Assembly: GCF_029076695.1 (NCBI RefSeq)
Contig: NZ_JARFIK010000002.1
Location: 682,001 to 746,000, forward strand
Direction: 5' to 3'
DNA from: Adlercreutzia equolifaciens
Lineage (GTDB): Bacteria; Actinomycetota; Coriobacteriia; Coriobacteriales; Eggerthellaceae
DNA: 64,000 bases
In this document: piece by piece, positions 34,402 to 43,378 of the stretch
Layout of the letters: every line of letters starts with the position of its first letter
Position numbering within the stretch: position 1 is the stretch's first letter
Notes under the pieces: model-generated
Told to the model about the DNA's origin: nothing
The model's database searches: none
The model's input: only the letters and a program-made list of their open reading frames with translations
Translations under genes and position numbers: made by a program

Positions 34402-35802
34402 ATGGAACGGCAGCGGACATATGTGTGCATTGATTTGAAGAGCTTCTACGCTTCGGTGGAGTGCGCGGCGCGGGGGCTTGACCCTATGACTACGCGCTTG
34501 GTAGTGGCCGATCCCGAGCGTACGGTTACCACCATTTGCCTGGCGGTCAGCCCCGCCATGAAGGCGGCCGGGGTGCGCAACCGCTGTCGCGTATTTGAGA
34601 TTCCCCCGGAGATCGACTACATCATGGCGCGCCCTCGCATGCGCGCCTATATGGCGGCCTCGGCGGAAATTTACGGCATCTACCTGCGCTACGTGTCGCC
34701 GGAGGACATCCACCCGTATTCCATCGACGAATGCTTCATCGATGCCACGGCCTACTTGTCGCTCTACGACGTGACGGCGCGCCAGTTCGCTGAGATGCTG
34801 CGCGATGCCGTGCGGGCGCAAACGGACATCCCGGCCACGGCGGGCATCGGGCCGAACCTGTTTTTGGCGAAAGTGGCTCTGGATATTTCGGCCAAGCATG
34901 CACCTGACGGCATTGGCGAACTGAACGACGAGTCGTTCCGCGCCAGTATTTGGCGTCATCGGCCGATCACGGACATCTGGAACATTGGGCCGGGTATTGC
35001 CCGTCGTCTGGCGAAGTACCATGTGTTCGACCTCAAGGGCGTTACGGAGCTGGACCCTGATGTGCTCTACGATGAGTTCGGGGTGAATGCCGAGTATCTG
35101 ATCGACCATGCCTGGGGTGTGGAACCCTGCACCATTGCCGAGATCAAGGCCTACGAGCCGGAATCCAGCTCACTGATGAACGGCCAGGTGCTGCCCTGCG
35201 GTTATTCCTTTGACGACGGGCTTATCGTCATGCGGGAGATGTGCGACGACACGGTGCTCGAACTGGTGGAGAAGCAGCTGGTCACCGATCATGTGTCGCT
35301 GCATGTGAGCTACCAGCGAGGGGAGGGTGCCGCTGCTGCCGATGGCGCAGATGCGGCCGGCCGCGCTGAGTCCCCGGGGGCTGCGAGCGTCTCAGGGCAC
35401 GATGTCTTGCCCGAAGAAGGCTTCTTCCAAGCCGAGCACGGAGTGCGGAGTCTGCGGCGCGACCCCTTCGGCCACGGTGGGGGCTCTCGAAAAATTCCCG
35501 AGCGCACGAACTCGTTCAAGAAGCTGCACGGTTACTTGGAGGCGCTCTATCGTGAAACCGTTGACCCAACGCGGCTCATTCGCAAGATCAGCTTGGGCTT
35601 CGGCAACTTGGTGGACGAGGATTTCGCCACCTTCGATTTGTTCACCGATCACGAGGCCGAGGGCCGTGAGCGCCGCACTCAGGAGGCCGTGCTGGCCATC
35701 AAGGAGAAGTTCGGCAAGAACGCCCTTATCAAGGGCACCAGTTTGCAGGAGCATGCCATGGGCCGCGAGCGCAACAACCTGGTAGGAGGCCACCGTGGTT
35801 AG
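34402..35802 (+). CDS. Y-family (UmuC/DinB-like) translesion DNA polymerase
   Basis: Error-prone polymerase of 466 residues. The start is the ATG just after the promoter; the in-frame extension crosses the LexA box and is rejected. Palm-domain carboxylates are in YVCIDLKSFYASVE (residues about 5-18) and HPYSIDECFIDAT (about 110). The helix-hairpin-helix region is ITDIWNIGPGIARRLAKY near residue 195. The little-finger domain (about 300-460) contains a Gly/Ala-rich insert of about 55 residues near positions 312-367 that looks disordered. This UmuC/YqjW-type branch is commonly paired with YolD, which overlaps its end here. Induction by DNA damage is well supported. Confidence 0.92.
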   Translation: MERQRTYVCIDLKSFYASVECAARGLDPMTTRLVVADPERTVTTICLAVSPAMKAAGVRNRCRVFEIPPEIDYIMARPRMRAYMAASAEIYGIYLRYVSPEDIHPYSIDECFIDATAYLSLYDVTARQFAEMLRDAVRAQTDIPATAGIGPNLFLAKVALDISAKHAPDGIGELNDESFRASIWRHRPITDIWNIGPGIARRLAKYHVFDLKGVTELDPDVLYDEFGVNAEYLIDHAWGVEPCTIAEIKAYEPESSSLMNGQVLPCGYSFDDGLIVMREMCDDTVLELVEKQLVTDHVSLHVSYQRGEGAAAADGADAAGRAESPGAASVSGHDVLPEEGFFQAEHGVRSLRRDPFGHGGGSRKIPERTNSFKKLHGYLEALYRETVDPTRLIRKISLGFGNLVDEDFATFDLFTDHEAEGRERRTQEAVLAIKEKFGKNALIKGTSLQEHAMGRERNNLVGGHRG

Positions 35803-36214
35803 GGGAGGAGCATCTGGCGGAGCCTCGGCGCGGCGTAGCCATCGGACCGGGGGTCCCTCCGAGGAAGGAGCCCGTCGCCAGTACGTGCAGCGCCACACCA
35901 TCGGCCGTCCCCATCCGGATCGGGCGCGGCAGTTCATGCCCTTCGCCGCTTTGCGCGGCTACTACGATCTGGTGCGCAATCAAGAAGTTGTGCCCGAAGA
36001 GGAACGCCCCCTCACGGAAGAGGAGGCGCGGGAGCTCAACGAGTTAATCGGCCAGGTAGAGCGCGGGGCCGTGGTGCGCTGCACCTACTATGCCGAGGGA
36101 GCTTACCGTACCTGCACGGGAGCGGTAAGCCAGGTAGATACTATTTATCGCACGCTTTGGATTGTGCGCACGGCCGTTCCGTTCGACTGCATTCACGGAC
36201 TGGAAGTGCTGTAG
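35795..36214 (+). CDS. YolD-like protein
   Basis: Protein of 139 residues in the YolD-like family, small proteins that accompany UmuC-type polymerases in Gram-positive bacteria and are thought to play a UmuD-like accessory role. The conserved opening RPHPDRARQFMPFAALRGYYDL follows an Arg/Gly-rich N-terminal extension of about 45 residues. The GTG start overlaps the polymerase stop by 8 bp and has an SD (AGGAGG). The last 74 bp are also read on the other strand as the tail of the papain-like protease, an unusual convergent overlap with no terminator between. Confidence 0.85.
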   Translation: MVRGGASGGASARRSHRTGGPSEEGARRQYVQRHTIGRPHPDRARQFMPFAALRGYYDLVRNQEVVPEEERPLTEEEARELNELIGQVERGAVVRCTYYAEGAYRTCTGAVSQVDTIYRTLWIVRTAVPFDCIHGLEVL

Positions 36215-38321
36215 CAGCGGCGTTTCGGCGCCTTGATGCAAGCGAGAGAGCTAGAACGACGGCAGCCCCAAGGGCCGCGGCGCCCAGCGGCGCTGCAGGA
36301 GTGTTGTCGCCCGTGGCCGCCAGGGGTTCTCCCTTTTGGCGCTCATCGGGGGTGGTGGAGGCTGCCCCCACGGCCGCGGAGTCTTGGGAGCCAGGGGCCG
36401 TGGGATCGGCCGCGTCCGGGCTTGAGGCATCGGGGCTGTCCGTTCCTGCCGGTTGTTCGGGCTGGGCGGGGTTGTCATCGGTTTCGGCTACGTAGACGCC
36501 TTCGCCGTCGGCCAGCTGGGCGGGATTGCCGAAGGCTTTGATCATGATATTGCCCACGGGAGGCTCGTTCTCGGAGTCGTCGGTTTCTTGGTTGAGATCG
36601 GCCAGGTCGGTCCACTCTTCTTCGTAGAACATAAAGCTTTCTCCCGGGTTGACCACGGCTGTGGCCGTGGCTATCGAGCCATCGAAGGACTCGGCTTGGG
36701 CGCTGGCCTCGACCGCTGCCACCCAGACGTGCTGGTTTTCAAGCGTGACCTCTACGGATTGGACCACGGCATAGCGCTGCCCCTTCGCAATTTTGACGGG
36801 TTCGTCCAGGGGAATACGGGCATAGTAATGGTCGCCCATGAAAAAGGTTTGACTGGCAACCAAGTTGCCGTCTTCCGGAGTTGTGTTGTTGTCTTTCAGC
36901 AGGTATACCTGCACGTTGACGTTGCACTGGAGGTAAGCGGGGAATGCCGTCACCGATTCCAGCGTCATGTCCTCGGGAGCGGTAAAGACATTGGCGGCTT
37001 TCAAGGGGTCGGGGCTGAGGAGATTGAGGGAGGGCCCCAGAGTGTATCCGAGCAGGTCGTATTGCTGGACGATCTGTGTCTCGTCTTCAGGAGCAACGGG
37101 ATCGATCCAGTCTATTTCGGCGATGGAGGCGTCGTAGTAAGACAAGTAGAAGTAGCCTGAATTGTCGATGCCCCAAGGATATCGATCGCCTAAGGGCGCG
37201 TCCATGCTGCCGAAACTGTTCTTGACGATCCAGGCACCATCGGCGGGGGCCGATCGCACGAAATTGTGACGGCTGAAATTGTCGTCCCATCCCACGACAG
37301 TGACCTCATGGTTGGCTGCCGCCTCGCTATCGATGAATTGGGCGCCCGTGGCCAGGTTGAAGATGCTCGCATCGGGAAGGGCCGTTTCGGGGTCGTTAAG
37401 GGTGCAATAGATCATGCTCACTGCGCCTCTGTTCATGATTACCGATTTCGCCTTGTCGATATAGGAAGGGTCAGCGATGAGGGCACCAGAGTTTTCGGCT
37501 TCGTAGGCATCGCCGAAAACCGATGAGGCGGCAACGGGGCTTATTTGCAGGACGCCGAATCGGTCAAGCTGATAGGTGCTGCGCGTGGCCAGGGGCCGCG
37601 GAACGCTCCAGTCTCCTTCCCACCACCAGAAGTTGGCTTCGTGGGATTCTCCGTCCCATCCAGGAGCTAAAAAGGTCACTTGCTTCTGTTCGGCGTTGGC
37701 GTAGGGTGCCTCGGCTTCATCGATGGCGCCCGTGCCACGGACCATAATAGAGGCGGCCGTGAACGTACCGCCCCCAGCATCGAGGATGTTGCCCTCGGTG
37801 GTGAGGCCTTCGCCGGCTTGGTTCGGGGCGCCGAGAACGGAGGCCTCTTCCTCGGTGGCCTGCCAATTTTGGAAGTAGGCAATCTGCAACTCGGAGAGGT
37901 TCAGGGTGTCGGGATTGCCTCCGCGTTGGCGCAGCAGGCCGCTTTCCATGGTGGCCATCGCGCCAAAGGCCCAGCAGGTGTTAAAGTAGTTCTGGCTTCT
38001 TACCGGAGTGGAAAGTCCCTGTTCGCGCAGGTCGTAGCGAGCCGGCAGCGGATCATTGTCAGCCAAGAGGGCAAGCACGGAAGTGCCGTCTGACGAGGCG
38101 TTCTCCGCCGCTCCCTCAACAGGGCGCGTGTCGAACGAGGGGGCCAGCAAGGGCGAGTCGGATTGGACGTCGCGGAGAAGCTCCCGGGCCGATGCGGCTC
38201 GGGCCGCGACGGCGGGGTCGGATGATGCGTCGTCGGAATTGTCGGCGAAGGCGGCGGGCGGAAGGGAAAGGCCGCAGACCAGTAGGGCGGTAAGAAGAAG
38301 AGCAGATAGTCGCTGAGGCAT
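36141..38321 (-). CDS. C1 (papain-like) cysteine protease with lectin-like domain and LAxTG-type anchor
   Basis: Secreted surface protease of 726 residues. A signal peptide (RLSALLLTALLVCGLSLPPAAFA) is followed by a papain fold: VRSQNYFNTCWAFG with C116, H338 in NHEVTVVGWD, and N368 in IVKNSFGS; the oxyanion Gln is in VRSQ. A lectin-like beta domain follows (about 410-560), as is usual in this secreted subfamily. Near the C-terminus comes an acidic low-complexity region, then LAATGD, a hydrophobic span and RRR: a sortase signal of the LAxTG kind. About 24 further residues follow the RRR, read antisense to yolD, so the original stop may have been lost. The ATG at 38321 has only a weak SD; 38366 is an alternative. 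Confidence 0.87.
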   Translation of the reverse strand: MPQRLSALLLTALLVCGLSLPPAAFADNSDDASSDPAVAARAASARELLRDVQSDSPLLAPSFDTRPVEGAAENASSDGTSVLALLADNDPLPARYDLREQGLSTPVRSQNYFNTCWAFGAMATMESGLLRQRGGNPDTLNLSELQIAYFQNWQATEEEASVLGAPNQAGEGLTTEGNILDAGGGTFTAASIMVRGTGAIDEAEAPYANAEQKQVTFLAPGWDGESHEANFWWWEGDWSVPRPLATRSTYQLDRFGVLQISPVAASSVFGDAYEAENSGALIADPSYIDKAKSVIMNRGAVSMIYCTLNDPETALPDASIFNLATGAQFIDSEAAANHEVTVVGWDDNFSRHNFVRSAPADGAWIVKNSFGSMDAPLGDRYPWGIDNSGYFYLSYYDASIAEIDWIDPVAPEDETQIVQQYDLLGYTLGPSLNLLSPDPLKAANVFTAPEDMTLESVTAFPAYLQCNVNVQVYLLKDNNTTPEDGNLVASQTFFMGDHYYARIPLDEPVKIAKGQRYAVVQSVEVTLENQHVWVAAVEASAQAESFDGSIATATAVVNPGESFMFYEEEWTDLADLNQETDDSENEPPVGNIMIKAFGNPAQLADGEGVYVAETDDNPAQPEQPAGTDSPDASSPDAADPTAPGSQDSAAVGAASTTPDERQKGEPLAATGDNTPAAPLGAAALGAAVVLALSLASRRRNAAATALPVRECSRTERPCAQSKACDK

Positions 38322-38554
38322 AAAAGCACCCCGTTCTATGATGTCGTGCCGTGCGCTGGTGGGCACGGGCGGCTCCGATAAGAGCGGTCAGTGTGTCCGA
38401 GCAGTATAGCAAGTGCGTGCTGCGGAAGCCAGAGCGCGAGGACCGTCGATGAAATGACCGCGTCGATGCTGAATACAGAAAAATTTTGCAACAAAGGCGC
38501 ATCTTGGGGACTCTTATGGGCGAGACGTCTTTTGTTAGGTAAGGAACGAGAACG

Positions 38555-39034
38555 ATGAATGCGCGTCAATTCGCTGAACGCTATGGACTCATCCATCGGG
38601 ACCTGTACCGCTTTGCTCTCTCAATAATGGGCGATGCGGTGGAGGCCGAGGACGTGCTGGGCGAAGCAGTGCTGGCCGCGTGGGAGAAGCGTGCGCAGCT
38701 GCGTCGCGAAGAGGCCTTCAAGTCGTGGCTCTTTCAAATTACGGCGAATGCCTGTCGGCGCCGTTTGCGGCAGGCGCAGCGCACTCAGCCCGCCGAGGAT
38801 GCGACCTTCGAGCGTCCAGAGGATGGCACGCTTGATGCGGCCGAGGCGCTGGCGGTGCGCGAGGCCTTCGCGCAACTCTGCGAAGAGGATCGCCTCATAG
38901 TGGGACTGGCGGTATTCGGCGGCTATCGCAGCCGGGAAATTGGCGCGCTTTTGACGATGAATCCCAGCACGGTGCGGTCGCGGCGCAAGCGCGCCCTGGA
39001 GCGCATGGCGGCTTTCTTGGGAGGTGCGAACTAA
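38555..39034 (+). CDS. ECF-type RNA polymerase sigma factor
   Basis: Sigma factor of 159 residues with region 2 (LYRFALSIMGDAVEAEDVLGEAVLAAWEKRA, residues about 17-47; WLFQITANACRRRL near 62) and region 4 (CEEDRLIVGLAVFGGYRSREIGALLTMNPSTVRSRRKRALERM). Region 4 has the expected helix-turn-helix. The absence of regions 1 and 3 marks it as ECF. SD AAGGA precedes the ATG. The stop overlaps the start of the next gene (TAATG), a coupling typical of sigma/anti-sigma pairs, so the downstream membrane protein is its likely regulator. Confidence 0.9.
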   Translation: MNARQFAERYGLIHRDLYRFALSIMGDAVEAEDVLGEAVLAAWEKRAQLRREEAFKSWLFQITANACRRRLRQAQRTQPAEDATFERPEDGTLDAAEALAVREAFAQLCEEDRLIVGLAVFGGYRSREIGALLTMNPSTVRSRRKRALERMAAFLGGAN

Positions 39035-41148
39035 TGGATGCCCATGAGAAAAAAACTCTCGAAGCTCTGGCCCGCGCAGCCGAGTCGATTGGCGTGCCTG
39101 CGTCGGTGGCGCCGGCGGCGATAGAGGCTCGGCTTCAGACTCTGGAGACGGAAGAGGCAACCGCCCGTGTGCTCCGACCGAAACGCCGGCGTTGGGTGCC
39201 GGCTTTGGCTGCCGCAGCCTGCCTTGCATTGGTGGCGGGGCTCGGTGTCATGGCCGTGGCCGCTGGCGGGGTGACCACGCCGAGCTTGTCCTCTTTGACG
39301 ACGGTTGCTGACCCTGCTGAGGATTCAGGCGCTGAGGAAGACGATGGGCCGCTCGATGCCTCCGTCGTGAGGGCGGTGCCCGTGGCCGGGAGCTACGAGG
39401 AGCTCTATCAGCGTCTGCAGGGGGCGGGGGAGCGACCCCAGGGCGATGAGCTCTCCATCACCGAAGCGCTTGAGGCGGGCGATGCAGCTGCCGCAGATGC
39501 CTCTTCTTCCGCCCAAGTCAGCAGTGCTTTTTCGACGACGAACGTGCGCACTGCGGGAGTGGACGAGGCGGACGTGGTGAAGACCGATGGCTCGCGGCTC
39601 TATGCTCTGCAGGATAACGGCAACAGAATCGTGATCGTTGAGACTCGTGACGGGGCCATGGAATTGGTGGGATCCATGAAGCCCGAGGATGGAACGTGGT
39701 GCGAGTTGTTTCTGGAAGGTGAGCGGCTCTACGCCATCGCGGAAACCTATCCCGAAGTGGACAACCTGCCGGGCGTTCCGATGGTGGTGAATCCTCGGAC
39801 CGTAGTGACCACCTACGATGTGAGCGATCCCTCTTCTCCCCAGGTGGTGGCTGCCATGCAGCAGGAGGGTTACTACCACAGCGCTCGCCTTACCGGGGGA
39901 TTCCTCTACTTGTTCACCGGCTTCATGGCCGATCCCGCTGTTTCGGCGGAGCAGACTGAAGGGTACGTTCCCTCCGTGAATGGCGAAACGCTGGCCCACG
40001 GCGACATTTACCTTCCGAATGAAACAACATCGCCAGACTGTCTGGTAATCAGCGCAGTGGACACCAAAGATCCTTCGGTCACAACCGATCAGAAAGCCGT
40101 GCTCTGCAATGTGGACGATGTGTACGTCGGTTCTCAGAGCATCTATGTGTATGGGCCGCAGGAGCTGGAGGACGACGAGGTTGTCACGACGGTTGAGGAC
40201 GACGCGGGGGAAGAAACCGGGGGCGCAGCAGCTGATGGGGCTGATGGCAATCAAAATAGCTCGACGGGCGATGACGCCGATAATATGGCAGATGACTATG
40301 TGGTAGCGCCCTCTTCTCAGGCCAGTTCGTATAAATCCGATCAGACGGTCATCTGCAAGCTCGCTTACCAGGAGGGCAGCATCGAGGCGGTGGGGGAGAC
40401 CATTGTGACGGGCGTGATCGATGACAGCTTTTCCATCGACGAGTACGAGGGGACGACGCGCGTGCTGACTACCCTGTATCAAAAGGGGGAGTTCTTGCCC
40501 GTCTCCAATCGCGTATCGGTGCTTGACGAGCAGCTGCAACTTATCGGCGAAGTGAAGGACCTGGCCCCTGGCGAGCGCATCTATGCGGCGCGCCTCATGG
40601 GCGATGTCGGCTTCTTCGTCACCTACCGGGATGTCGACCCGCTGTTCACGGTAGATTTTTCCGATCCGCGCCATCCGCGCATTGCCGGTCAGCTGAAGGT
40701 GCCCGGGTTCTCCGAGTATCTGCACCCCTTTGGAGAGGGGCGGCTGCTGGGCATTGGCATGACCACGGAGCCGGGCAGTTCGGTGACCACCGGCTTCAAG
40801 CTGAGTATGTTTGACACGTCCGATCCCGCGAACGTGCGCGAAGTGGCAAGCTATGCTCTTGAGGGCACGTTCTGGGGCGCCGTGCTCTCCGATTACCGCG
40901 CTGCTTTCGTCGATGCCGAACGGGGGTTGGTGGGCTTTTCTATCGAGGGCAGCGATGATTGCTACTTGCTGTTCTCCTATAGCGACAAGCGTGGCTTCCG
41001 AGAAGAGCTGGCAGAGCGGCAGGCTCGGTGGGGGTACCAGAGCGCGCGCGGCGTGCGCATCGGCGAGATCTTCTATGTGGTGGCTGAAGATCAGGCGACC
41101 AGTTATCACCTGAAGGGCTATCGCGAGATCGAGTCCGTGGCGCTGTAG
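39034..41148 (+). CDS. Membrane-anchored beta-propeller protein, probable anti-sigma partner
   Basis: Protein of 704 residues. Residues 1-48 are a soluble, helical segment that could contact the sigma factor; a basic KRRR and one transmembrane span (WVPALAAAACLALVAGLGVMAVAAGG) follow at about 50-75. The outer part (about 170-700) matches the secreted C-terminal beta-propeller family PF09826, with repeated strand motifs such as VNTAGVDEADVVKTDGSRLYAL-like and YDVSDPSSPQVVA. An acidic low-complexity loop lies near residues 385-425. Translational overlap with the sigma gene suggests control of that factor in response to an envelope signal. The anti-sigma role is inference; no canonical ZAS zinc motif is visible. 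Confidence 0.8.
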   Translation: MDAHEKKTLEALARAAESIGVPASVAPAAIEARLQTLETEEATARVLRPKRRRWVPALAAAACLALVAGLGVMAVAAGGVTTPSLSSLTTVADPAEDSGAEEDDGPLDASVVRAVPVAGSYEELYQRLQGAGERPQGDELSITEALEAGDAAAADASSSAQVSSAFSTTNVRTAGVDEADVVKTDGSRLYALQDNGNRIVIVETRDGAMELVGSMKPEDGTWCELFLEGERLYAIAETYPEVDNLPGVPMVVNPRTVVTTYDVSDPSSPQVVAAMQQEGYYHSARLTGGFLYLFTGFMADPAVSAEQTEGYVPSVNGETLAHGDIYLPNETTSPDCLVISAVDTKDPSVTTDQKAVLCNVDDVYVGSQSIYVYGPQELEDDEVVTTVEDDAGEETGGAAADGADGNQNSSTGDDADNMADDYVVAPSSQASSYKSDQTVICKLAYQEGSIEAVGETIVTGVIDDSFSIDEYEGTTRVLTTLYQKGEFLPVSNRVSVLDEQLQLIGEVKDLAPGERIYAARLMGDVGFFVTYRDVDPLFTVDFSDPRHPRIAGQLKVPGFSEYLHPFGEGRLLGIGMTTEPGSSVTTGFKLSMFDTSDPANVREVASYALEGTFWGAVLSDYRAAFVDAERGLVGFSIEGSDDCYLLFSYSDKRGFREELAERQARWGYQSARGVRIGEIFYVVAEDQATSYHLKGYREIESVAL

Positions 41149-41313
41149 TCCGCTTGTTCTTGCGCGAAATTGCAAGAAAATGCCTCGTTGGGTTTCTTTT
41201 GGGACACGAGGTTGGGTAGGATAGAGGCAGACTGACGAGCAGGGGCGCAAGTGGCGCTCCTGCGGCCCTGCGCCACCGATGGGATGGCGCCTACCAGCGA
41301 GAGCGAGCCTGCT

Positions 41314-42873
41314 ATGAGCGAGATTATCTGCCCCCATTGCCACACGCCTTTCACCGTCGATGAAAGCGGCTACTCGGCCATCCTCAGCCAAGTGCGCGAC
41401 CAGGAGTTCCAGCGCGAGCTGGCCGAGCGCGAGCGCCTGCTGGAAGAGAGCCGCGCTACGGCCATCGAGCTGGCCGTAGCCGCCGAGCGTGAGAAGCTGA
41501 CGCAGCAAATGGCCGACCGGCAGGCGGCCGACGCCGCGGCGCTGGCCGAAGAGCAGCAGAAGCTGGTAGCCCACACCGAGCAGTTCAAAACCCAGGCGAA
41601 GGATTTCCAACTGAAGGCCGCCGCGGAGCGGGCCGAGCTGGAAAAGCAGCTGGAGGGCTTGCGCGCCCAGCTGAACGCTCAGGCCGCCGAAGCGGAGGCG
41701 GCGCGAAAGCTGGCGGTCAACGAGGCGCTCTCGGCTGAGGAGGAGAAGCGCCGTGCGGTGGAGCGGGAGCGCGACGGCTTGGCCCAGCAGCTGGAGTCCC
41801 AGCGCCAGCAGGCTTCTGTGGAAACCCGTCTGGCCGTGCAGCAGGCCCAGGCTGAGGCCAAGGACGCCCAGGTGGCCGTGGAGCGGCAGCGTGACGACCT
41901 GGCGGCGCGCCTGGAGCGCGAGCGGGAGGCCCTGGTACGCGTGGAGGCCGAGCACAAGGCCAGTCTTGCCGAGAAGCTGGCGGCTAAGGACGAGCTCATT
42001 GCCGACCGCGATCGCGAGATCGAGCGCATTCGCGACATGAAGGCGCGTCTGTCCACGAAGATGCTCGGCGAGACCTTGGAGCAGCACTGCGAGATCGAGT
42101 TCAACCGCTTGCGGCCCACGGCCTTTCCCCATGCGTACTTCGAGAAGGACAATGAGGTGGTGGGGGGCACCAAGGGCGACTTCGTGTTCCGCGACTTTGA
42201 TGCCGACGGCAACGAGATTGTGTCCATCATGTTCGAGATGAAAAACGAAGCCGACGACTCCGTCCATAAGAAGACCAACGAGTCGCACTTCAAGAAGCTT
42301 GATGCCGACCGCACGAAGAAGGGCTGCGAGTACGCGGTGCTCGTGTCGCTGCTGGAGCCCGAGAACGAGCTGTACAACAATGGCATCACCGACGTGTCCT
42401 ACCGCTACGATAAGATGTACGTCATTCGTCCGCAGTTCTTCATTCCCTTGATCACGCTGCTGCGCAACGCGGCGCTCTCATCGCTGGAGTACCGCAAGGA
42501 GCTGGCGCTGGTGCGTCAGCAGAACATCGACGTGACGACCTTCGAGGACCAGCTGGCCGATTTCAAGGACAAGTTCGGCCGCAACTATCGCATTGCCTCG
42601 GATAAGTTCCGCAAGGCCATCGAGGAGATCGACAAGTCCATTGACCATTTGCAGAAGATCAAGGACAACCTGCTGGGCAGCGAGAACCAGCTGCGCCTGG
42701 CCAACGACAAGGCCGAGGATTTGACGGTGAAGAAGCTCACGCGGAAAAACCCCACCATGAAGGCGCTCTTTGACGAGGCGCGCGAGGCGAGGGAGGGCGA
42801 TGGGTCGGCGTTGTCGGAGGTCGACGCTGGCCAGCCAGCGGTCGCCGAAACGGAGATTCTTGACGAGGACTAG
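41314..42873 (+). CDS. DUF2130 coiled-coil protein with nuclease-like C-terminus
   Basis: Protein of 519 residues. The chosen ATG gives a zinc-ribbon-like N-terminus (ICPHCHTPF). Residues about 20-245 are a long Glu/Ala/Gln-rich coiled coil. The C-terminal half is DUF2130: a core with KGDFVFRD and FEMKNE around residues 287-312 has the order D...E-x-K seen in PD-(D/E)xK nucleases, so a nuclease fold is possible. The tail has more coiled coil. In-frame ATG 41284 is an alternative start. A strong 16-bp terminator follows. The cellular role of the family is not established. Confidence 0.82.
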   Translation: MSEIICPHCHTPFTVDESGYSAILSQVRDQEFQRELAERERLLEESRATAIELAVAAEREKLTQQMADRQAADAAALAEEQQKLVAHTEQFKTQAKDFQLKAAAERAELEKQLEGLRAQLNAQAAEAEAARKLAVNEALSAEEEKRRAVERERDGLAQQLESQRQQASVETRLAVQQAQAEAKDAQVAVERQRDDLAARLEREREALVRVEAEHKASLAEKLAAKDELIADRDREIERIRDMKARLSTKMLGETLEQHCEIEFNRLRPTAFPHAYFEKDNEVVGGTKGDFVFRDFDADGNEIVSIMFEMKNEADDSVHKKTNESHFKKLDADRTKKGCEYAVLVSLLEPENELYNNGITDVSYRYDKMYVIRPQFFIPLITLLRNAALSSLEYRKELALVRQQNIDVTTFEDQLADFKDKFGRNYRIASDKFRKAIEEIDKSIDHLQKIKDNLLGSENQLRLANDKAEDLTVKKLTRKNPTMKALFDEAREAREGDGSALSEVDAGQPAVAETEILDED

Positions 42874-42898
42874 CGCCAGCCGCACCCCGCTCTACCGC

Positions 42899-42942
42899 AA
42901 CGGTGCCCCTGCAGCCCGATGACTGCAGGGGCACCGTTTTTT
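42899..42942 (+). terminator. 16-bp terminator after the DUF2130 gene
   Basis: AACGGTGCCCCTGCAG pairs perfectly with CTGCAGGGGCACCGTT around an 8-nt loop, followed by T6. It stands tail-to-tail with the next leftward gene. Confidence 0.92.
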
Positions 42943-42958
42943 GGTGTGCTCGGGGCTC

Positions 42959-43210
42959 CTAGCCCTTGCGCCGTTTGAGGGCGGCGGCCAAGCGACGGCC
43001 TTTGCCGCACTTGGGCTTCGAGAGCGGGCAATGTTTCTTGCAGCAGGTGCAGTGCTCCAGCTTCAGGGCGCTTTTCGCCTTCGCGCAGCCCTTGCAGTCC
43101 TGGGCGTTCTTCTCGCCCTTGCAGCCGGTGTGCTTCTTCTTACGCTTGAGCTGATCGGCCTTCTTGTCCTCTTTGGCCTTCTTGGCTTTCTTGTCTTTGT
43201 GCTTGCCCAT
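42959..43210 (-). CDS. Small Lys- and Cys-rich protein
   Basis: Protein of 83 residues I do not recognise. The first 28 residues are almost all Lys, Asp and Ala (KHKDKKAKKAKEDKKADQ); the second part holds eight Cys in C-x8-C-x2-C-x11-C-x-C-C-x3-C-x6-C order, including HCTCCKKHC, and the end is basic (GRRLAAALKRRKG). The Cys arrangement suggests metal binding (zinc or Fe-S), the charge suggests nucleic-acid contact. ATG follows GAGGGGG. It is a stand-alone leftward gene between the DUF2130 and HIRAN genes. Confidence 0.7.
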   Translation of the reverse strand: MGKHKDKKAKKAKEDKKADQLKRKKKHTGCKGEKNAQDCKGCAKAKSALKLEHCTCCKKHCPLSKPKCGKGRRLAAALKRRKG

Positions 43211-43298
43211 GGTTCCCCCTCGTGATGGAAGCTTCGCAGAGGAGACAAGCCTACCAGCTTCGCGGGCGACGCACAACTGCCCCACGGCGATTCCTTCT

Positions 43299-43328
43299 AT
43301 TAAGTGTCCCTTCTTAGGGACACTTAAT
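43299..43328. repeat. 12-bp perfect hairpin upstream of the HIRAN gene
   Basis: ATTAAGTGTCCC and GGGACACTTAAT pair perfectly around TTCTTA. It lies between divergent genes and has no T tract, so it is not an ordinary terminator; an operator, a REP-type element or a transcript leader are possible. Confidence 0.65.
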
Positions 43329-43378
43329 CTGGACGGCGTCCGTATCATGGGATCCAGCAACGAACCAAAGGAGGACCC

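Noticed and set aside
39325-42288. Leftward reading frame of 987 codons opposite the beta-propeller and DUF2130 genes
   Set aside because: No domain, low-complexity antisense composition, and it spans two real genes and a promoter region.
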